Below are positions 32,859 through 41,672 of a DNA stretch of 64,000 nt, in pieces; within the stretch, counting starts at the first letter, position 1, and every line of letters begins with the position of its first letter. This DNA comes from Streptomyces piniterrae (GTDB taxonomy: Bacteria > Actinomycetota > Actinomycetes > Streptomycetales > Streptomycetaceae): positions 62,001-126,000 of the forward strand of contig NZ_SUMB01000002.1 in NCBI RefSeq assembly GCF_005048155.1, written 5' to 3'. The notes beneath the pieces were generated by a model. That model did not search any database. It worked only from the letters and a program-made list of their open reading frames with translations, and was not told where the DNA came from. A program made the position numbers and the translations under genes.

Positions 32859-32895
32859 TCGACGTCGCACCCCTATGCCTCGACGTCGCACCCCT
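32859..32895. repeat. 16-bp direct repeat with 21-bp period
   Basis: TCGACGTCGCACCCCT occurs at 32859-32874 and 32880-32895, in the leader of the SDR gene. Two-turn spacing puts both copies on one face of the helix. Confidence 0.7.
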
Positions 32896-32934
32896 GCGCC
32901 CTCGTCGGCGCACCCCATGCGAAGGGACCCATCT

Positions 32935-33852
32935 GTGCCCAGCATCGATCTGACCGGAAAGGCCGCCGTCGTCACCGGCAGCGGCCGGGGCCTCGGCCTC
33001 GCCTACGCGCAGGCCCTGGCCGCCCACGGCGCGTCCGTGGTCGTCAACGACATCGACCAGGCCGTGGCCGAGCAGGCCGTCAAGTCCATCACCGAGGCGG
33101 GTGGCACGGCCGTCGCCGAGGTCGTCGCGGTCGGCACGACCGACTCCGCGGACCGCCTGATCAACCGCGCCGTAAGCGAGTTCGGGCGGCTCGACATCCT
33201 GGTCACCAACGCGGGCATCCTGCGCGACAAGGTCCTGTGGAAGATGACCGACGACGACTTCGACGCGGTGATCGGCACCCACCTCAAGGGCACCTTCACC
33301 TGCGCCCGCGCCGCCGCCGTCCGCATGCGCGAACAGGGCGAGGGCGGCACCCTGATCCTGGTCGGCTCCCCGGCCGGACAGCGTGGCAACTTCGGGCAGA
33401 CCAACTACGCCGCCGCCAAGGCCGGCATCGCCGCCATGGCCCGCACCTGGTCCATGGAGCTGGGCCGCGCGGGCATCACCGTCAACGCGATCGTGCCGGT
33501 CGCCGCGACCGCGATGACCGAGACCATCCCCGCGTTCGCCCCGTACGTCGAGGCCATGAGGAACGGCGAGCCGCTGCCCGGCTTCCTGCGCAAGGGCGAG
33601 GGCTTCGGCACCCCGGAGGACTGCGCCGCGCTGATCCCGTTCCTCGCCTCGGACGCCGCACGCGGCATCACCGGTCAGGCCATCGGCATCGGCGGCGACA
33701 AGGTGGCACTCTGGTCGCATCCCCAGGAGATCAGGACGGCGTACGCCGACGGCGGCTGGACCCCCGACACCCTGGCCGACACCTGGCACACCTCGGTCGG
33801 CGCCGAACCCCAGACGGTGGGCATCCCCGCGCCCAAGCTCCCGGAGGCGTGA
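32935..33852 (+). CDS. Short-chain dehydrogenase/reductase
   Basis: A 305-aa classical SDR. TGSGRGLGLA is the NAD(P) glycine motif, NAGILRDKVL the NAG strand, and the active site is Ser in LVGSPAG plus YAAAK. The C-terminal ~60 residues (EIRTAYADGGWTPDTLADTW) extend past the usual SDR end, as in hydroxyacyl-CoA dehydrogenase-like members. GTG 32935 has GAAGGG 8 nt upstream. First gene of a four-gene operon; likely oxidises a hydroxyacyl or cyclic alcohol intermediate. Its stop overlaps the next start (TGATG). Confidence 0.85.
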   Translation: MPSIDLTGKAAVVTGSGRGLGLAYAQALAAHGASVVVNDIDQAVAEQAVKSITEAGGTAVAEVVAVGTTDSADRLINRAVSEFGRLDILVTNAGILRDKVLWKMTDDDFDAVIGTHLKGTFTCARAAAVRMREQGEGGTLILVGSPAGQRGNFGQTNYAAAKAGIAAMARTWSMELGRAGITVNAIVPVAATAMTETIPAFAPYVEAMRNGEPLPGFLRKGEGFGTPEDCAALIPFLASDAARGITGQAIGIGGDKVALWSHPQEIRTAYADGGWTPDTLADTWHTSVGAEPQTVGIPAPKLPEA

Positions 33853-34736
33853 TGGACATCGAAACCCTCGACGCTCTCACCGCGATCGACGTCCACACCC
33901 ACGCGGAGGTGTCCGCCAAGGGCCACTCCTCCCTGGACGACGACCTGCACAACGCCTCCTCCGCCTACTTCAAGGTCGAGGGCAAGCGGAAGCCGACCCT
34001 GGAGGAGACCGCCGCGTACTACCGCGAGCGGAACATGGCCGCCGTGATCTTCACGGTCGACGCCGAGTCCGCCACCGGCACCGAGCCGGTCGCCAACGAG
34101 GAGGTCGCCGAGGCGGCCGCCGCCAACCCGGACGTCCTCATCCCGTTCGCCTCCATCGATCCCTTCCGGGGCAAGGCCGGCGTGCGGCAGGCCCGCCGCC
34201 TGGTCGAGGAGTACGGGGTGAAGGGCTTCAAGTTCCATCCCAGCATCCAGGGCTTCTTTCCCAACGACCGCGCGCTCGCCTACGGGTTGTACGAGGTCAT
34301 CGAGGAGACCGGCACCATCGCCCTCTTCCACACCGGCCAGACGGGCATCGGCGCCGGAGTGCCCGGCGGGGGCGGGATCCGGCTCAAGTACTCCAATCCG
34401 CTCCACGTGGACGACGTCGCCGCCGACTTCCCGCATCTGAAGATCATCCTGGCGCATCCGTCCTTCCCCTGGCAGGACGAGGCCCTCGCCGTGGCCACCC
34501 ACAAGCCGGGCGTCCACATCGATCTCTCCGGCTGGTCGCCGAAGTACTTCCCGCCGCAGCTGGTGCGGTACGCCAACACGCTGCTGAAGGACAAGGTCCT
34601 CTTCGGCTCCGACTTCCCCGTCCTCACCCCGGACCGCTGGCTCGCCGACTTCGCGCAGCTGTCGATCAAGGACGAGGTCAGGCCGAAGATCCTCAAGGAG
34701 AACGCCGCCCGCCTGCTCGGGCTGACGAAACCGTAA
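33852..34736 (+). CDS. Amidohydrolase-2 family hydrolase/decarboxylase
   Basis: A 294-aa TIM-barrel metal enzyme of the ACMSD/gamma-resorcylate decarboxylase superfamily. IDVHTHAEV is the HxH metal motif; KGFKFHPSIQGFFPNDRALA, ILAHPSFPW and LFGSDFPVLTPDRW give the later His and Asp ligands. It may hydrolyse a lactone/ring or decarboxylate an aromatic acid. Start ATG shares one base with the SDR stop; 10 bp separate it from the ligase gene. Cytoplasmic. Confidence 0.82.
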   Translation: MDIETLDALTAIDVHTHAEVSAKGHSSLDDDLHNASSAYFKVEGKRKPTLEETAAYYRERNMAAVIFTVDAESATGTEPVANEEVAEAAAANPDVLIPFASIDPFRGKAGVRQARRLVEEYGVKGFKFHPSIQGFFPNDRALAYGLYEVIEETGTIALFHTGQTGIGAGVPGGGGIRLKYSNPLHVDDVAADFPHLKIILAHPSFPWQDEALAVATHKPGVHIDLSGWSPKYFPPQLVRYANTLLKDKVLFGSDFPVLTPDRWLADFAQLSIKDEVRPKILKENAARLLGLTKP

Positions 34737-34746
34737 GGGGCGTCAG

Positions 34747-36258
34747 ATGCGCAACGAGGGACTGGGGTCGTGGCCCGCACGCCGGGCCCGCAAGACCCCG
34801 CACCGCACCGCCCTCATCCACCGCGACACCACGATCACCTACGCCGAGCTGTGCGAGCGCACCACCCGCCTCGCCCACGCCCTGCGTGCCCGGGGCGTCA
34901 GACGCGGCGACCGGATCGCCTATCTCGGCCCCAACCACCCCTGCTACCTGGAGACACTGTTCGCCGCCGGCATCCTCGGCGCGGTCTTCGTCCCGCTCAA
35001 CACCCGCCTCGCCGGCCCCGAGATCGCCTATCAGCTCGCCGACTCCGGCGCCAAGGTCCTCATCCACGACCCCTCGCACGCCGGACTCGTCGCCGGAATC
35101 GAGGGCAGCGCCGAGGTCCAGGTTCACATCGAAGTCGGTGCCGCATACGAGGAGTCGCTCGCCGGGGCCTTCCACTCGCCGATCGACGAGCCGGTCACCG
35201 CCGACGACCTCTGCATCATCATGTACACCTCGGGGACGACCGGCCGCCCCAAGGGCGCGATGCTCACCCACGGCAACCTGACCTGGAACGCCGTCAACGT
35301 CCTCGTCGACACCGACCTGACCACCGACGAACGCGCCCTGGTCTCCGCCCCGTTGTTCCACACGGCCGGGCTGAACATGCTCACCCTGCCGGTACTGCTC
35401 AAGGGCGGCACCTGCGTCCTGGTCGAGTCCTTCGACCCGCACGCCACCTTCGACCTGATCGAACGGCACCGGATCACCTTCATGTTCGGAGTGCCGACCA
35501 TGTTCGACCGGATGGCGCGGCACCCGAGCTGGGCCGGCGCGGACCTGTCCTCGCTGCGGATCCTCAACTGCGGTGGATCACCCGTGCCGACCCCGCTCAT
35601 CGCCACCTACCAGGAGCGAGGACTCACCTTCCTCCAGGGCTACGGCATGACCGAGGCGGCACCCGGGACCTTGTTCCTGGACGCCGAGCACGCGGTCGAC
35701 AAGGCGGGTTCGGCAGGAGTGCCGCACTTCTTCAGCGACGTACGCGTCGTACGGTCGGACCTCACGCCGGTCGACGTCGGCGAGACCGGCGAGGTCGTCG
35801 TGCGCGGACCGCACGTCATGCCCGGCTACTGGGGACTGCCGGAGGAGACGGCCGCCTCCTTCACGGACGGCTGGTTCCGCAGCGGGGACGCGGCCCGCGT
35901 CGACGAGGACGGCTACATCCACCTCGCCGACCGCATCAAGGACATGATCATCTCCGGTGGGGAGAACATCTACCCCGCCGAGGTCGAGGACCTGCTGCTG
36001 GCCCACCCGGACATCGATGAGTGCGCGGTCATCGGCGTGCCGGACGACACCTGGGGCGAGGTGCCGCGCGCGGTCGTCGTGCCCCGCCGGGGCGCCGAGC
36101 CCGACCCCGACGAGGTCCTCGCGTCCCTCGCCGGACACCTCGCCAAGTACAAGATCCCGAAGTCGATGGTGATCGCGCCCGCACTCCCGCGCACCGCCAC
36201 CGGAAAACTCCGCAAAGCCCTGGTGCGCGAGCACTACGGCAACCGTCAACTCCCCTGA
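34747..36258 (+). CDS. Acyl-CoA ligase (AMP-forming)
   Basis: A 503-aa ANL-superfamily ligase. IIMYTSGTTGRPKGAMLTHG is the P-loop-like A3 motif, LQGYGMTEAAPG is A5, GWFRSGDAARVDEDGYIHLA is A7, and the C-terminal lysine is in PRTATGKLRK (A10). The N-terminal ARRARKTPHRTALIH is typical of FadD-like long/medium-chain or aromatic acyl-CoA ligases. It activates an acid with ATP and CoA, feeding the SDR and MaoC steps of the same operon. Confidence 0.88.
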   Translation: MRNEGLGSWPARRARKTPHRTALIHRDTTITYAELCERTTRLAHALRARGVRRGDRIAYLGPNHPCYLETLFAAGILGAVFVPLNTRLAGPEIAYQLADSGAKVLIHDPSHAGLVAGIEGSAEVQVHIEVGAAYEESLAGAFHSPIDEPVTADDLCIIMYTSGTTGRPKGAMLTHGNLTWNAVNVLVDTDLTTDERALVSAPLFHTAGLNMLTLPVLLKGGTCVLVESFDPHATFDLIERHRITFMFGVPTMFDRMARHPSWAGADLSSLRILNCGGSPVPTPLIATYQERGLTFLQGYGMTEAAPGTLFLDAEHAVDKAGSAGVPHFFSDVRVVRSDLTPVDVGETGEVVVRGPHVMPGYWGLPEETAASFTDGWFRSGDAARVDEDGYIHLADRIKDMIISGGENIYPAEVEDLLLAHPDIDECAVIGVPDDTWGEVPRAVVVPRRGAEPDPDEVLASLAGHLAKYKIPKSMVIAPALPRTATGKLRKALVREHYGNRQLP

Positions 36259-36270
36259 GGACAGGTGCAT

Positions 36271-36741
36271 ATGAGCCCCACCATCAGCCCCACTGTCAAC
36301 GGCCTCGATGAACTCAAGAAGCTCGCCGGCAGCGACCTCGGCACCAGTGAGTGGATCGAGGTCACCCAGGAACGCATCGACACCTTCGCCGACGCCACCG
36401 GCGACCACCAGTGGATCCACGTGGACCCCGAGCGCGCGAAGGACGGGCCGTTCGGCGCCCCCATCGCGCACGGCTATCTCACCCTCTCCCTCTTCATCCC
36501 GCTGTTCTCCGAACTGCTGGATGTCCAGGGCGTCACGACCAAGGTCAACTACGGCCTGAACAAGGTGCGGTTCCCCGCACCGGTGAAGGTCGGCTCCCGC
36601 ATCCGGCTGACCGGAAAGCTGAGCGCGGTCGAGGACGTACCGGGCGGCGGCGTGCAGATCACCGTCGACGGCACCATCGAGATCGAGGGCGGCGCCAAGC
36701 CCGCGGCCGTACTGCAGAGCCTGTCCCGCTTCTACGCCTGA
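36271..36741 (+). CDS. MaoC-family enoyl-CoA hydratase
   Basis: A 156-aa hotdog-fold (R)-hydratase. The catalytic Asp/His pair is in FADATGDHQWIHVDP, followed by GPFGAPIAHGYLTLSLFIPL, a hallmark of single-domain MaoC/PhaJ proteins. It hydrates trans-2-enoyl-CoA. ATG 36271 follows GAGGACAGG; GTG 36265 is less suited. Last gene of the operon: ligase activation, hydration and SDR oxidation make a plausible acid-degradation route, with the amidohydrolase acting on the specific substrate. Confidence 0.85.
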   Translation: MSPTISPTVNGLDELKKLAGSDLGTSEWIEVTQERIDTFADATGDHQWIHVDPERAKDGPFGAPIAHGYLTLSLFIPLFSELLDVQGVTTKVNYGLNKVRFPAPVKVGSRIRLTGKLSAVEDVPGGGVQITVDGTIEIEGGAKPAAVLQSLSRFYA

Positions 36742-36792
36742 GCGCCAGGACCTGAGCGCCTGGACCTCATCGCCTGGGCCGCCTGACCGCCT
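36737..36792. repeat. 14-bp tandem repeats over the MaoC stop codon
   Basis: Units CCTGAGCGCCAGGA (36737-36750), CCTGAGCGCCTGGA (36751-36764) and CCTCATCGCCTGGG (36765-36778), with a decayed fourth. The first unit contains the MaoC stop and the last reaches the PaaX stop. Confidence 0.75.
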
Positions 36793-37669
36793 AGGCCTGA
36801 TCGTCGACCACGGGCACCAGGTCGAGAAGATGTTCCGCGGCGTCCTGCGCGAGCGGCGTCAGCCGGTCGTACACCGCCCGGAACGTCTTCTCGGCCCGCT
36901 CCGCAGGCCAGTCGTCCGGCAGATGCCCGACCGGCAGGCGCGGATCACGGCGGATCACCTGAAGCCACTCGGCCTGCAGCCGTAGCCGCAGCGCGAGCAC
37001 CGCGAGACGAGGATCCCCCTGGCCGGCGCCCGGGAGAGCCTCCTCGGAGTCCGGCAGCCGCGTCTCCCACGGCTGCCAGCGCCGTACGAACTCCTCGTAG
37101 CGCGCCGCCAGTTCGGACAGCTCCCAGGTCTCCTCGACCATCGCGTCGATGTCCATGCCGGTGTCGGCGTGCGCGCGGAAGACCTTCACATGGGCGGACA
37201 GCCCGAGCTCGGCCACCAGCGACGACACATCCACCTCGCCGGGGGCGATCCACAGGCCGCTGAACAGCGGCCCGAAGCCGTGCCAGGTGAGCTTGGCGCG
37301 CAGGTCATGGCGCTGGCGCTGCCAGGACTCGGGCAGCGAGAAACCGAGCAGGGTCCAGGTCCCGTCCCAGTTCCGATTGATGGCGCCGGTCTGCCAGATG
37401 CGCCGCTCGCCGTCGCGCAGAACGGCCGCCGAGTGTTCTGTCAGGCCGAAGTACATCCGCCGCCCCTCGCGCCGGCGGTGCAGCAGGCCGCGCTTCACCA
37501 TGCGGGTGAGCGTCGAGCGCGTCGCGTGTTCGCCGACCCCGGCGAGTTCGAAGACATCGATGATGCTGCCCGAGTACACGCAGACGTCACGCCCGAGCAC
37601 CTGGTCGCCGAGGAACGTCAGCATGAGGGACTGGGGCCGCAGCGACTCTTCCGTGGTCACGCGGCCCAC
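36791..37669 (-). CDS. PaaX-family transcriptional repressor
   Basis: A 292-aa PaaX-type regulator. The N-terminal winged helix has LMLTFLGDQVL, then ATRSTLTRMVKRGLLHRRRE; the middle reads NWDGTWTLLGFSLPESWQRQ, typical of PaaX; the C-terminal domain has YEEFVRRWQPWE. Known PaaX proteins sense phenylacetyl-CoA or other aryl/acyl-CoA thioesters. It is convergent with the MaoC gene and may respond to the CoA product of the neighbouring operon. GTG 37669 has GGAGG 5-6 nt upstream. Confidence 0.87.
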   Translation of the reverse strand: MGRVTTEESLRPQSLMLTFLGDQVLGRDVCVYSGSIIDVFELAGVGEHATRSTLTRMVKRGLLHRRREGRRMYFGLTEHSAAVLRDGERRIWQTGAINRNWDGTWTLLGFSLPESWQRQRHDLRAKLTWHGFGPLFSGLWIAPGEVDVSSLVAELGLSAHVKVFRAHADTGMDIDAMVEETWELSELAARYEEFVRRWQPWETRLPDSEEALPGAGQGDPRLAVLALRLRLQAEWLQVIRRDPRLPVGHLPDDWPAERAEKTFRAVYDRLTPLAQDAAEHLLDLVPVVDDQA

Positions 37670-37732
37670 CGTACCCTCCGACGATCAGTCCCCGATCCCG
37701 CGGTACGAGCCTCGACGCGGGCGGGGGGACGG

Positions 37733-39160
37733 TCACCGCGCTCCGGCGCGCCCGCGTGCACCGACCAGCTCCGGCGCGGTGTAGCGGATGAACGGCGGAA
37801 AGCCGCCCTCTCCCGTCCCCTTCGCGACGTCGTTGAGCTTCCGCGGCTCGGTGGCCGTGCCCCAGCTGCCGCTGTCCACGCGGTGCTCCAGGGCGTTCAG
37901 GGCGGCCAGCCAGTTGGCGGGCTCGAAGGTGCAGTGGCCGGTGCCCTGCACATACGTCTGTCGGAGCATTCCGCGATCGCCCGCTCCGCGCACCGTGCGG
38001 GCGTACTCGCTCTCCTGCGGCGCAGGGTTCAGCGGGTCATCCGTGGTGTGCAGGGTGAGGTTCGGGACAGGCAGGTGCCCGGACGGAACGGCGGTGCGCC
38101 TCATCCGGCGTACGGCATCCGGGTCGGCCTCGATGCGCGCATCGCGCGTGAGCTTCCGCAGATCCTCGTCCAGATCGAGGCCCGCCTTCTTGTAGAGGGC
38201 CCGGACCTGGGGCAGGTCGCTGCTGTACGAGAGCAGCCTGGCGTAGTCGACGCCGACGTTGGAGGAGATACGCCCGCCCTCGGCCTTCTCCACCTGGTAG
38301 CGCGCCCCGAGAGTGAAGGGGAGCGAAGCCTTGATGAGCCCCTCTGCCTGCTGCTTCTCGCGTGCCCCGTAGTCGTGCGCCGTGGGCGGCTGCTTGCCGC
38401 TGAACCAGTTGGGCTGGTTGCGGAGCGCGGCGGCGAGTGCCGTACGGGCGCGGCCCTGCGAGGTGGACTGGGCGCGCTGGACGACCCGCGCCAGAGCCTC
38501 GCCGGAGGCGGCGGCCTCCTTGTCGGACGTGAAGCCGGTCAGCTTGATCTCCTCGCCGGCGGCGAGGAGTTGGGCGACCGCGTAGTCGCCGTCCACCTGG
38601 TAGTTGTTGAAGTCGACGCCCCCGGCGAGGATGCCGCAGGCGGAGAGCGCACCATCGATACGGCCCTCCCCGTGCTGCGCGATGAGGGAGTTGATCAGCC
38701 CGCCCATGGACTCACCCCAGGCGATGGTGCGCTCCGGGTCCCCGACCTTGCCGACCTTCTTCTTTACCGCGTCGAGGGTGGCGAACTGGTCCTTCACTGC
38801 GACGTTCAACGCCCAGCGGGAGCTGCCCGAGTACGAGGAGCCGACCAGCGCGTAGCCGCGTTCGAGGAGCGCCTCGCGGGTTTTGGCGTTGGGGGCGTTC
38901 GCCGCCTTGAGCGGCCCGTAGCCGTGCGAGAACAGCATGAGCGTGCCGTTGAAGTCGTCCGGCACATCGGCGACCCACTGCGCGCCGTCAGCGAGCTCGC
39001 CGGTGTAGTGCTTGGCGTGCGCGGTGGCCCCGGCGTCCACGGCGCTCCGGCCTTCTGTCCCGCCGGCCCCGTCGCAGGCGGCGGTCACCGTCAGCGCGGC
39101 GCAACAGCCGAGCGCTGCGGCCACCGTTCGGGTGCGACGGATGGGGGGTGTCGGTGTCAT
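37733..39160 (-). CDS. Lipoprotein alpha/beta hydrolase (tannase/feruloyl esterase-like size)
   Basis: A 475-aa exported lipoprotein: RRTRTVAAALGCCAALTVTAAC supplies the signal and lipobox. The hydrolase core has LMLFSHGYGPLKAANAP for the oxyanion hole, IAWGESMGGLINSLIAQHGE for GxSxG, LHTTDDPLNPAPQE for the Asp and GTGHCTFEPANWLAAL for the His. There is a long helical insert between Ser and Asp (residues ~190-370). Substrate unknown, presumably an extracellular ester. ATG 39160 has GGGAG 6-7 nt upstream. A near-consensus promoter lies 33 bp upstream. Confidence 0.8.
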   Translation of the reverse strand: MTPTPPIRRTRTVAAALGCCAALTVTAACDGAGGTEGRSAVDAGATAHAKHYTGELADGAQWVADVPDDFNGTLMLFSHGYGPLKAANAPNAKTREALLERGYALVGSSYSGSSRWALNVAVKDQFATLDAVKKKVGKVGDPERTIAWGESMGGLINSLIAQHGEGRIDGALSACGILAGGVDFNNYQVDGDYAVAQLLAAGEEIKLTGFTSDKEAAASGEALARVVQRAQSTSQGRARTALAAALRNQPNWFSGKQPPTAHDYGAREKQQAEGLIKASLPFTLGARYQVEKAEGGRISSNVGVDYARLLSYSSDLPQVRALYKKAGLDLDEDLRKLTRDARIEADPDAVRRMRRTAVPSGHLPVPNLTLHTTDDPLNPAPQESEYARTVRGAGDRGMLRQTYVQGTGHCTFEPANWLAALNALEHRVDSGSWGTATEPRKLNDVAKGTGEGGFPPFIRYTAPELVGARGRAGAR

Positions 39161-39192
39161 GAGGACTCCCATGGGTGGCTGGCGACGACACA

Positions 39193-39221
39193 ATGCTAGG
39201 CACGCATATGATCGCCGTCAA
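39193..39221 (-). promoter_or_regulatory. Near-consensus vegetative promoter (TTGACG-N17-TAGCAT)
   Basis: On the minus strand the -35 box TTGACG (39216-39221) and -10 box TAGCAT (39193-39198) are separated by exactly 17 bp, the HrdB/sigma-70 optimum. The site drives the lipoprotein hydrolase gene. Flanking TAGGCA and TGCCTA half-sites overlap the promoter and could bind a repressor. Confidence 0.75.
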
Positions 39222-39304
39222 AGAAATGCCTAACATATGGCCGCACATATCGTCCTCGGGCTCGGCTGTCCGGCCGGCGCGCTCAGGGGTGAGGACGCGG
39301 AGGC

Positions 39305-39895
39305 TCAGCCCCGTCGTTGCTGCTGGATTGCCGCCCGGCTCCTGCCCTTGCCGCGTTTGCGCAGCTTCCGGAGGCGTTCCCGCTCTGCCGCTCGGCGTCG
39401 TTCCTGCCGGGTGCGGCGGATGCGGTGGGCGGCCGTCCCCAAAACCGCGGTGGCGATGACGAAGGTGGCGATCGTCAGGCCCGCGCCTGGCTGGGCGGTG
39501 CAGTCCGTGGAGCAGTGGCGGCCGGGGACGGTGCCGAGGACGTAGCCGAGAGTGGTGAAGGCCAGTGCGTAGCAGGCGATGGCCGCGGTGGAGCGGAGTT
39601 TGGGGTGGGGGGTGTCGGGCCGGATCTCCGAGTACAGGTGCCAGCCGGCGTAGCCGCTGCTGAGGAGGATGACGGCGCAGGAGACGCCGAAGCCTATGGG
39701 GCCGCCGGGCCAGGCGGTGGGGAGGTCGGGGGTCTGGCCGGCCAGCCAGCGTGGTGTGGCGGCCGCGATGAGGACCCCGGCGACCGAGCCGACGGCCAGG
39801 CCGATGGCCAGGGCGACAGTGCCCGCCGACTGGATGGCCGTCCGCAGTCTTGAGGGCGTACGCAGTTTGGAGGGCGTACGCGCTTCCGCCGGCAT
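39305..39895 (-). CDS. Four-helix membrane protein of unknown function
   Basis: 196 aa with four hydrophobic segments (VALAIGLAVGSVAGVLIAA, GFGVSCAVILLSSGYAGWHL, STAAIACYALAFTTLGYVLG, LTIATFVIATAVLGTAAHRI) and a strongly basic C-terminal tail (RRAAERERLRKLRKRGKGRS). Two Cys in GRHCSTDC lie in the loop before the last helix. The family is not recognised. The ATG 39895 has G-rich sequence directly before it, so the start is moderately sure. Confidence 0.65.
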   Translation of the reverse strand: MPAEARTPSKLRTPSRLRTAIQSAGTVALAIGLAVGSVAGVLIAAATPRWLAGQTPDLPTAWPGGPIGFGVSCAVILLSSGYAGWHLYSEIRPDTPHPKLRSTAAIACYALAFTTLGYVLGTVPGRHCSTDCTAQPGAGLTIATFVIATAVLGTAAHRIRRTRQERRRAAERERLRKLRKRGKGRSRAAIQQQRRG

Positions 39896-40013
39896 GGCAT
39901 CCCCCCGGAGATTCCGTGAATGACGATGGTGACGTGAACGACGATGATGACTGGTGAGTTGAGAATGGTGGATCGGTGCGAATACGCGGTGCCGATCCTA
40001 TGGGCTTGCCCGT

Positions 40014-41639
40014 TCACTCACCCCCGCGGATCATGTCCGCGCACTTCTCGCCGATCATCATGGTGGTGATGCAGGGGTTCACGGTCGTCAGGAACGGCAT
40101 CGCCGAGCCGTCCGCGACGCGTAGCCCGGTGACGCCCTTGACGCGCAGCTGGGGGTCCAGTGGGGCTGCCGGGTCGTCGGGGGCGCCCATGTGGACCGTG
40201 CAGGCCGGGTGGTAGACGGTGTTGTGGGTGGCGCGGATGTAGTCGAGGAGTTCGGCGTCGGAGCGGACGTCGGGGCCGGGGGCGAGTTCGGTGCCGGCCC
40301 AACTCGCCATGGGGGGCTGGGCGATGATCTCGCGGGCCAGGCGGAGCCCGTACGTCATGACGCGGACGTCGTGCTCATGGGTGAAGTAGCGCGGGTCGAC
40401 CTTCGGCTTGTCGCGGAAGTCGCGGGTGCGCAGCCGGACGGTGCCCAGAGAACGGGCACGGGTGACGTTCGGAGTGAGACAGAAGGCGTTCTCCGAGGTG
40501 GGATAGCCGTGGCGGTAGGTGTTCATGTCGAAGGGCACCGAGCCGTAGTGGAACATCAGGTCGGGGCGGTCGAGGCCGGCCTCGGTGTCGGCGAAGATGC
40601 CGATCTCCCACCACTGGGTGGAGGTGCTGACCATGGGCTGTTTGGCGTCCCACATGATGACGCCCTCGGGGTGGTCCTGGAGGTTGGTGCCGACCCCGGG
40701 GGAGTCGACCAGCGTCTCGATGCCGACGGTGCGCAGATGGTGGGCAGGGCCGATGCCGGAGAGCATCAGCAGCTTGGGGGTGTCGATGGCACCGCAGGAG
40801 ACGATCACCTCGCGGCGGGCCCGCACCGTACGGGTGTGGATCAGGTCGGGGGAGAGATAGTCGACGCCGGTGCAGCGCCGGGAGTCGTCCAAGCGCAGCC
40901 GCCGCGCCTGCACCCCGGTGCGTACGTCGAGGTTGGAGCGGTTGCCCATGACGGGGTGGAGGTAGGAGACGGAGGCAGACGAACGGGTGCCGTCGGGGCG
41001 GCAGTTGATCTGGAACCAGTTCGCGCCGCGGATGACGGTCTTGCCGGTGTTGAAGGGGGTGGTGGGGATGCCCGAGTCGGCACAGGCTTCCAGGAGGGCG
41101 ACGCCGCACGGGTCCTTGGGCGGGACGGTGCGCAGGATCACCGGGCCGTTGCGGCCGTGGTGGCCGCCGGGCGCGTCGTTGGTCTCCAGACGTTGGAACA
41201 GCGGGAAGCAGTCGGCCGCGCTCCAGCCCGTACAGCCCATTTCGGCCCACTCATCGAGGTCCTCGGCCGGTGCCCAGAAGGCGATACACGAGTTGTGCGA
41301 CGAGCAGCCGCCCAGCACCCTGGCGCGGGCATGCCGCATAAAGCTGTTGCCGCTCTCCTGCGGTTCGACCGGGTAGTCCCAGTCGTAGCCGGATTCGAGC
41401 AGGCCCATCCACCGGTCGAGGCGGAGGACGTTGGGGTCGTCGACGTCGGACGGGCCGGCCTCCAGCAGGCAGACGGTGACGGCCGGGTCCTCGGACAGCC
41501 GGGCGGCCACGACCGCTCCGGCGGTACCGCCGCCGACCACCACATAGTCGAACTCGCCGATGGGAGCGTCGGGCATGGAGGGGGCGGCGGTATCGGAGGC
41601 GGTCGCGGCAGCCATGTCCGCGCTGGGGTCGTCGTGCAC
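40014..41639 (-). CDS. GMC oxidoreductase, choline dehydrogenase-like
   Basis: A 541-aa FAD-dependent GMC-family enzyme. FDYVVVGGGTAGAVVAARLS is the Rossmann FAD motif, RARVLGGCSSHNSCIAFWAP the GMC signature 1 region, EVIVSCGAIDTPKLLMLSGI signature 2, and the C-terminus carries NTVYHPACTVHMG with the catalytic His. Together with the aldehyde dehydrogenase and permease it fits oxidation of choline to betaine aldehyde. GTG 41639 is preferred: AAGGAGG stands 5 nt upstream, inside the longer open frame that starts at ATG 41657. Confidence 0.85.
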   Translation of the reverse strand: MHDDPSADMAAATASDTAAPSMPDAPIGEFDYVVVGGGTAGAVVAARLSEDPAVTVCLLEAGPSDVDDPNVLRLDRWMGLLESGYDWDYPVEPQESGNSFMRHARARVLGGCSSHNSCIAFWAPAEDLDEWAEMGCTGWSAADCFPLFQRLETNDAPGGHHGRNGPVILRTVPPKDPCGVALLEACADSGIPTTPFNTGKTVIRGANWFQINCRPDGTRSSASVSYLHPVMGNRSNLDVRTGVQARRLRLDDSRRCTGVDYLSPDLIHTRTVRARREVIVSCGAIDTPKLLMLSGIGPAHHLRTVGIETLVDSPGVGTNLQDHPEGVIMWDAKQPMVSTSTQWWEIGIFADTEAGLDRPDLMFHYGSVPFDMNTYRHGYPTSENAFCLTPNVTRARSLGTVRLRTRDFRDKPKVDPRYFTHEHDVRVMTYGLRLAREIIAQPPMASWAGTELAPGPDVRSDAELLDYIRATHNTVYHPACTVHMGAPDDPAAPLDPQLRVKGVTGLRVADGSAMPFLTTVNPCITTMMIGEKCADMIRGGE

Positions 41640-41672
41640 CGGGGCCTCCTTGGGCATCGTGCCGTGTCCAGG

